Shown here: piece by piece, positions 61,659 through 64,000 of the stretch
Position numbering within the stretch: the stretch's first letter is position 1
How the letters are laid out: each line of letters starts with the position of its first letter
Source: Halorhabdus rudnickae
Lineage (GTDB): Archaea; Halobacteriota; Halobacteria; Halobacteriales; Haloarculaceae
Direction of reading: 5' to 3'
Assembly: GCF_900880625.1 (NCBI RefSeq)
Contig: NZ_CAAHFB010000001.1
Location: 496,001 to 560,000 of the forward strand
Length of the DNA: 64,000 nt
The notes under the pieces: generated by a model
Told to the model about the DNA's origin: nothing
Database searches by the model: none
What the model saw: the letters and a program-made list of their open reading frames with translations, nothing else
Made by a program: the position numbers and the translations under genes

Positions 61659-62195
61659 ATGTCATTGTATACCGGTCGCGGTGACGACGGCAATACCGAC
61701 CTGCGAGACGCCTCGCGGGTGTCAAAGGCAGGGTCGCGCATCGGAGCCTACGGAACGGTCGACGAACTCAACGCCCTGGTGGGGACGATCAGACCGACGG
61801 GAGACGACGATGTGGACGATACACTCGCGGCCGTCCAGAACCACCTCCACGTCCTCCAGGCGGAGTTTGCGAACCCGAGCCCGGGCGATGACGACCCGAC
61901 TATCCAAGCCGCTCACGTCGAGCGACTCGAAGCGTGGATCGACGAGTTCGACGCGGAACTGCCGCCCCTGGAGTCGTTCGTTCTCCCGGGGGGTTCAGAG
62001 ACGGGTAGCGCGCTGCATCATGCCAGGACAGTCTGCCGGCGAGCCGAACGGCGTGCGGTCGCGCTGGCCGAAGAGACAGGGACGATCCGGGAGCAACCGC
62101 TGACGTATCTGAACCGACTGTCGGATCTGTTGTTCGCGCTGGCACGCCTTCGCAACCACCGCGAGGGCGTCCCCGAAGAGTCACCCACGTACTGA
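61659..62195 (+). CDS. pduO: Cob(I)alamin adenosyltransferase (PduO type)
   Basis: 178-aa four-helix bundle that adenosylates cobalamin. N-terminal MSLYTGRGDDGNTDLRDASR binds ATP, then YGTVDELNALVG; the later ALHHARTVCRRAERRAVAL and TYLNRLSDLLFALAR helices carry the conserved Arg/Glu/Asn. ATG 61659 is preceded by TATA-like ATTAAG at 61629-61634. Adenosylcobalamin is needed for class II ribonucleotide reductase and mutases. Confidence 0.93.
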   Translation: MSLYTGRGDDGNTDLRDASRVSKAGSRIGAYGTVDELNALVGTIRPTGDDDVDDTLAAVQNHLHVLQAEFANPSPGDDDPTIQAAHVERLEAWIDEFDAELPPLESFVLPGGSETGSALHHARTVCRRAERRAVALAEETGTIREQPLTYLNRLSDLLFALARLRNHREGVPEESPTY

Positions 62196-62251
62196 CCGCT
62201 GACAAAAGGGCGTTTGGGATGCTATCCTACCGAACAGGTCGCGACAACCGT

Positions 62252-62257
62252 TTTATT
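62252..62257 (+). promoter_or_regulatory. TATA box of the 85-aa helical protein
   Basis: TTTATT, 23-28 nt before ATG 62280. Confidence 0.55.
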
Positions 62258-62279
62258 CGTGGTTGGCGTACTGAATAGT

Positions 62280-62537
62280 ATGAACAAGCACTTCGAAGAC
62301 GCACGGTACTACCTCAAGCGGGCGGGCAAAACAGCCAAGAAAGGCGTGTCAGAGGAACTCGAAGTGGTCATGGAGCGGTTCGACGAGATGACCGGCAACG
62401 AGAAAGAACCCGAACCGAGCCGCCTCGATGCGGTCAAAGCCGATCTGACCGAGCTACAGGACAACGCCGAGGGCGAGGCAAAAGAGGCCACCGCGGACGC
62501 CCGTGAGAAGATGGAGGACTATCGATCGGACAACTGA
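62280..62537 (+). CDS. Conserved haloarchaeal helical protein (DUF7553-like)
   Basis: 85 aa from ATG 62280. A highly charged helical protein with MNKHFEDARYYLKRAGKTAK and a coiled C terminus (NAEGEAKEATADAREKMEDY). I recognise the type as a haloarchaeal conserved family, probably DUF7553; function unknown. Leaderless. Confidence 0.72.
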   Translation: MNKHFEDARYYLKRAGKTAKKGVSEELEVVMERFDEMTGNEKEPEPSRLDAVKADLTELQDNAEGEAKEATADAREKMEDYRSDN

Positions 62538-62704
62538 AGACTCCGGATTCAGGGGCCAGCCGACAGCTTGGTGTTCCCACTGGACGATAGCGAGCGATCG
62601 GACACCCCCCAACAGGGAAGCGACAGTCGTTCGAACGGCTCAGTGGAACAAGTACTATCACTCGAGAGAAGGTATGGTTATCGGATTCGAAAACCCCGGA
62701 GGTA

Positions 62705-62712
62705 ACTATATT
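62705..62712 (+). promoter_or_regulatory. TATA box of the REC-PAS kinase gene
   Basis: ACTATATT, 24-31 nt before ATG 62736. GGAGG lies next to it, upstream of the likely transcription start, so it is probably not a ribosome site. Confidence 0.6.
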
Positions 62713-62735
62713 ACCGTCTCAGGCCGATATTCGTT

Positions 62736-64000
62736 ATGATTGAGCCGTCGTCGATCGACGTGTTGCTCGTCGACGATAGTGGATTCTTCCGGACTGTCGT
62801 TTCCGATAAACTCACCGATTCGGAGGCACTGTCGGTACGAAAGGCGGGTTCCGGGCCGAAAGCTTTGGAGGTGCTTGAACGTGAGGCCATCGACTGCGTC
62901 GTGAGTGACTTCGAAATGCCGGAGATGACCGGCCTCGAGCTGTACGAACGTGTCGAAGCGAAGTACGGCCTTCCCTTCGTGTTATTAACTGGCCAGGGCG
63001 ACGAGGAAACTGCCAGCCTAGCGATCGGTGCCGGCGTCGACGACTACCTGCGGAAAGAAGAGATCGCAGAGAGCGGGCAACTGGACCTGCTCGCCAATCG
63101 GATTCGGAACGTCGTCACACAGCGACAGGCCCGCGAGAAGTACGAGTTGCTGGTGAACAACACGCCCGACGAGATATCACAGGTCGGCAACGACGGGACG
63201 ATCATGGCAACCAACGAGGCGACAGCACGGTCGTTCGACACGACACAATCCGCGCTGGTCGGGCAACATCTGACGGACATTCTGCCGAAAGAGACGGCGG
63301 CTGGACGTCTCGAAGAGGGCCGGAAAGCCCTCACGGTCAATTCGGCGGTCACATTCCAGGACAGCGTCGGGTATCGCCACTTCCACAACATCGCCGTGCC
63401 AGTGAGCGTCGGCAACGAAGCGGACTCGTTTCAATTAATCACGCGGGACATCACGCAACAGAAACGACGCGAGCAGCAACTCGAAGCAAGGACTGAGAAG
63501 TTGGCGGTTATCAATCGTCTCGTCCGCCACGACATCAACAACGACATCCAGTTGCTCATCGGGTGGGCTGATGGTGTCAGCGGGCACGTCAACGACGAGG
63601 GCCAGGACTACCTGGAACGCATTCAGGACACCTGCGATCACATCTCAGAGTTGACGACTATCGCGCGTGACTTCGTCGAATCGATCGGGAGCGACACGGA
63701 CCTAGAGTACTCGAGCATGAATCTGCGCTATATTCTCAAGTCCGAAGTCGAAAAAGCCGAGAGACGACACGAACGTCTCGTCGTCGAGCGGGACGGCGAG
63801 ATTCCAAACGTGTCCGTCAGGGGGAACGAACTCCTCTCGTCGGTATTCGGGAATCTCCTGAGCAACGCCGTCCGTCACAACGACAAGAGCGAACCGAGAG
63901 TGACCATCTACGTCGAGGAGGGCGAGATGGACGTACAGATTTACGTCGCGGACAACGGGCCCGGTATCCCCGAAGCAACTATCGACGGGATCTTCGGCAA
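62736..64000 (+). CDS. REC-PAS hybrid histidine kinase, 3' end cut by window
   Basis: Frame open from ATG 62736 to the window end (421 codons). N-terminal receiver (VLLVDDSGFFRTVVS, phospho-Asp in CVVSDFEMPEMTG, Thr in VLLTGQGD, Lys in YLRKEE). A PAS domain follows (NNTPDEISQVGNDGTIMATN), then a HisKA-type region (NRLVRHDINNDIQLLIGWAD) with the phospho-His and a HATPase with the N box (FGNLLSNAVRHN) and G1 (DNGPGIPE). Input receiver before kinase suggests it is itself controlled by another kinase. The C-terminal end is missing. Confidence 0.92.
   Translation, partial: MIEPSSIDVLLVDDSGFFRTVVSDKLTDSEALSVRKAGSGPKALEVLEREAIDCVVSDFEMPEMTGLELYERVEAKYGLPFVLLTGQGDEETASLAIGAGVDDYLRKEEIAESGQLDLLANRIRNVVTQRQAREKYELLVNNTPDEISQVGNDGTIMATNEATARSFDTTQSALVGQHLTDILPKETAAGRLEEGRKALTVNSAVTFQDSVGYRHFHNIAVPVSVGNEADSFQLITRDITQQKRREQQLEARTEKLAVINRLVRHDINNDIQLLIGWADGVSGHVNDEGQDYLERIQDTCDHISELTTIARDFVESIGSDTDLEYSSMNLRYILKSEVEKAERRHERLVVERDGEIPNVSVRGNELLSSVFGNLLSNAVRHNDKSEPRVTIYVEEGEMDVQIYVADNGPGIPEATIDGIFG

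Noticed and set aside
1-64000. CRISPR array, insertion sequence or prophage
   Set aside because: No regularly spaced repeat series, transposase or capsid/terminase-like protein was seen on either strand.

Overview
The window is a 64 kb piece of a haloarchaeal chromosome (class Halobacteria). The evidence is high GC with strong G/C bias at third codon positions, very acidic predicted proteins, archaeal information-processing genes (aIF2-beta, TFE, Trm56), HalX-type signalling, haloarchaea-restricted small zinc-ribbon and DUF families, a PGF-CTERM surface protein, and many genes with a TATA-like box 23-30 nt before the start codon (leaderless promoters). A lactate-type dehydrogenase beside ordinary aerobic functions is compatible with a Halorhabdus-like organism, but the genus is only a guess. 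I see no insertion sequence, prophage, CRISPR array or rRNA. Most of the window is ordinary, dense core genome.

Layout. 0-8.7 kb: truncated PAS histidine kinase, NAD(P)HX repair enzyme, acylphosphatase, 8-oxoguanine glycosylase, UPF0212 and UPF0058 proteins, aIF2-beta, a small zinc ribbon, thioredoxin, an HTH regulator and a membrane J-domain protein. 8.7-12 kb: menF-menD with a 4-nt start/stop overlap. 12-19.9 kb: RHH protein, second UPF0058 protein, enoyl-CoA hydratase family protein, photolyase, superoxide dismutase, COG4028-type P-loop protein, MBL hydrolase, HalX regulator plus KaiC-like ATPase. 19.9-38.3 kb: the mismatch-repair region, with two MutS1 paralogues and MutL interleaved with lactate dehydrogenase, AmrS-type radical SAM enzyme, AIR-synthase-like protein, cupin, ThiDN fusion, methyltransferase and aldo/keto reductase. 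38.3-40.4 kb: a sparse stretch between a phosphohexomutase relic and a tRNA-Lys(CTT) gene, the only accessory-looking segment. 40.5-48 kb: DHH/TrkA-N phosphoesterase facing a PRC-barrel protein, menB, then menA-menC-menE. 48-56 kb: NRDE/TANGO2 protein, MarR-like regulator, LolA-like protein, DsbA-like lipoprotein, then trm56-tfe-DUF2110-DUF5803. 56-64 kb: dnaJ, alkA, cysE, beta-oxidation pair, response regulators, cobalamin adenosyltransferase and a truncated REC-PAS histidine kinase.

Together the genes give most of menaquinone synthesis (menF, D, C, E, B, A; no menH or final methyltransferase seen) and a large share of DNA repair (two MutS, an endonuclease-type MutL, Ogg, AlkA, photolyase). 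Thiol and oxidative-stress proteins (two thioredoxin-like proteins, DsbA-like, SOD) and several signalling proteins are also present. The observations most worth following are a Glu-to-Lys change in the mismatch-reading motif of one MutS, a one-base frameshift in a small conserved-looking gene, several unlisted small proteins with good promoters, a perfect 18-bp inverted repeat after menB, and the sparse region beside tRNA-Lys.
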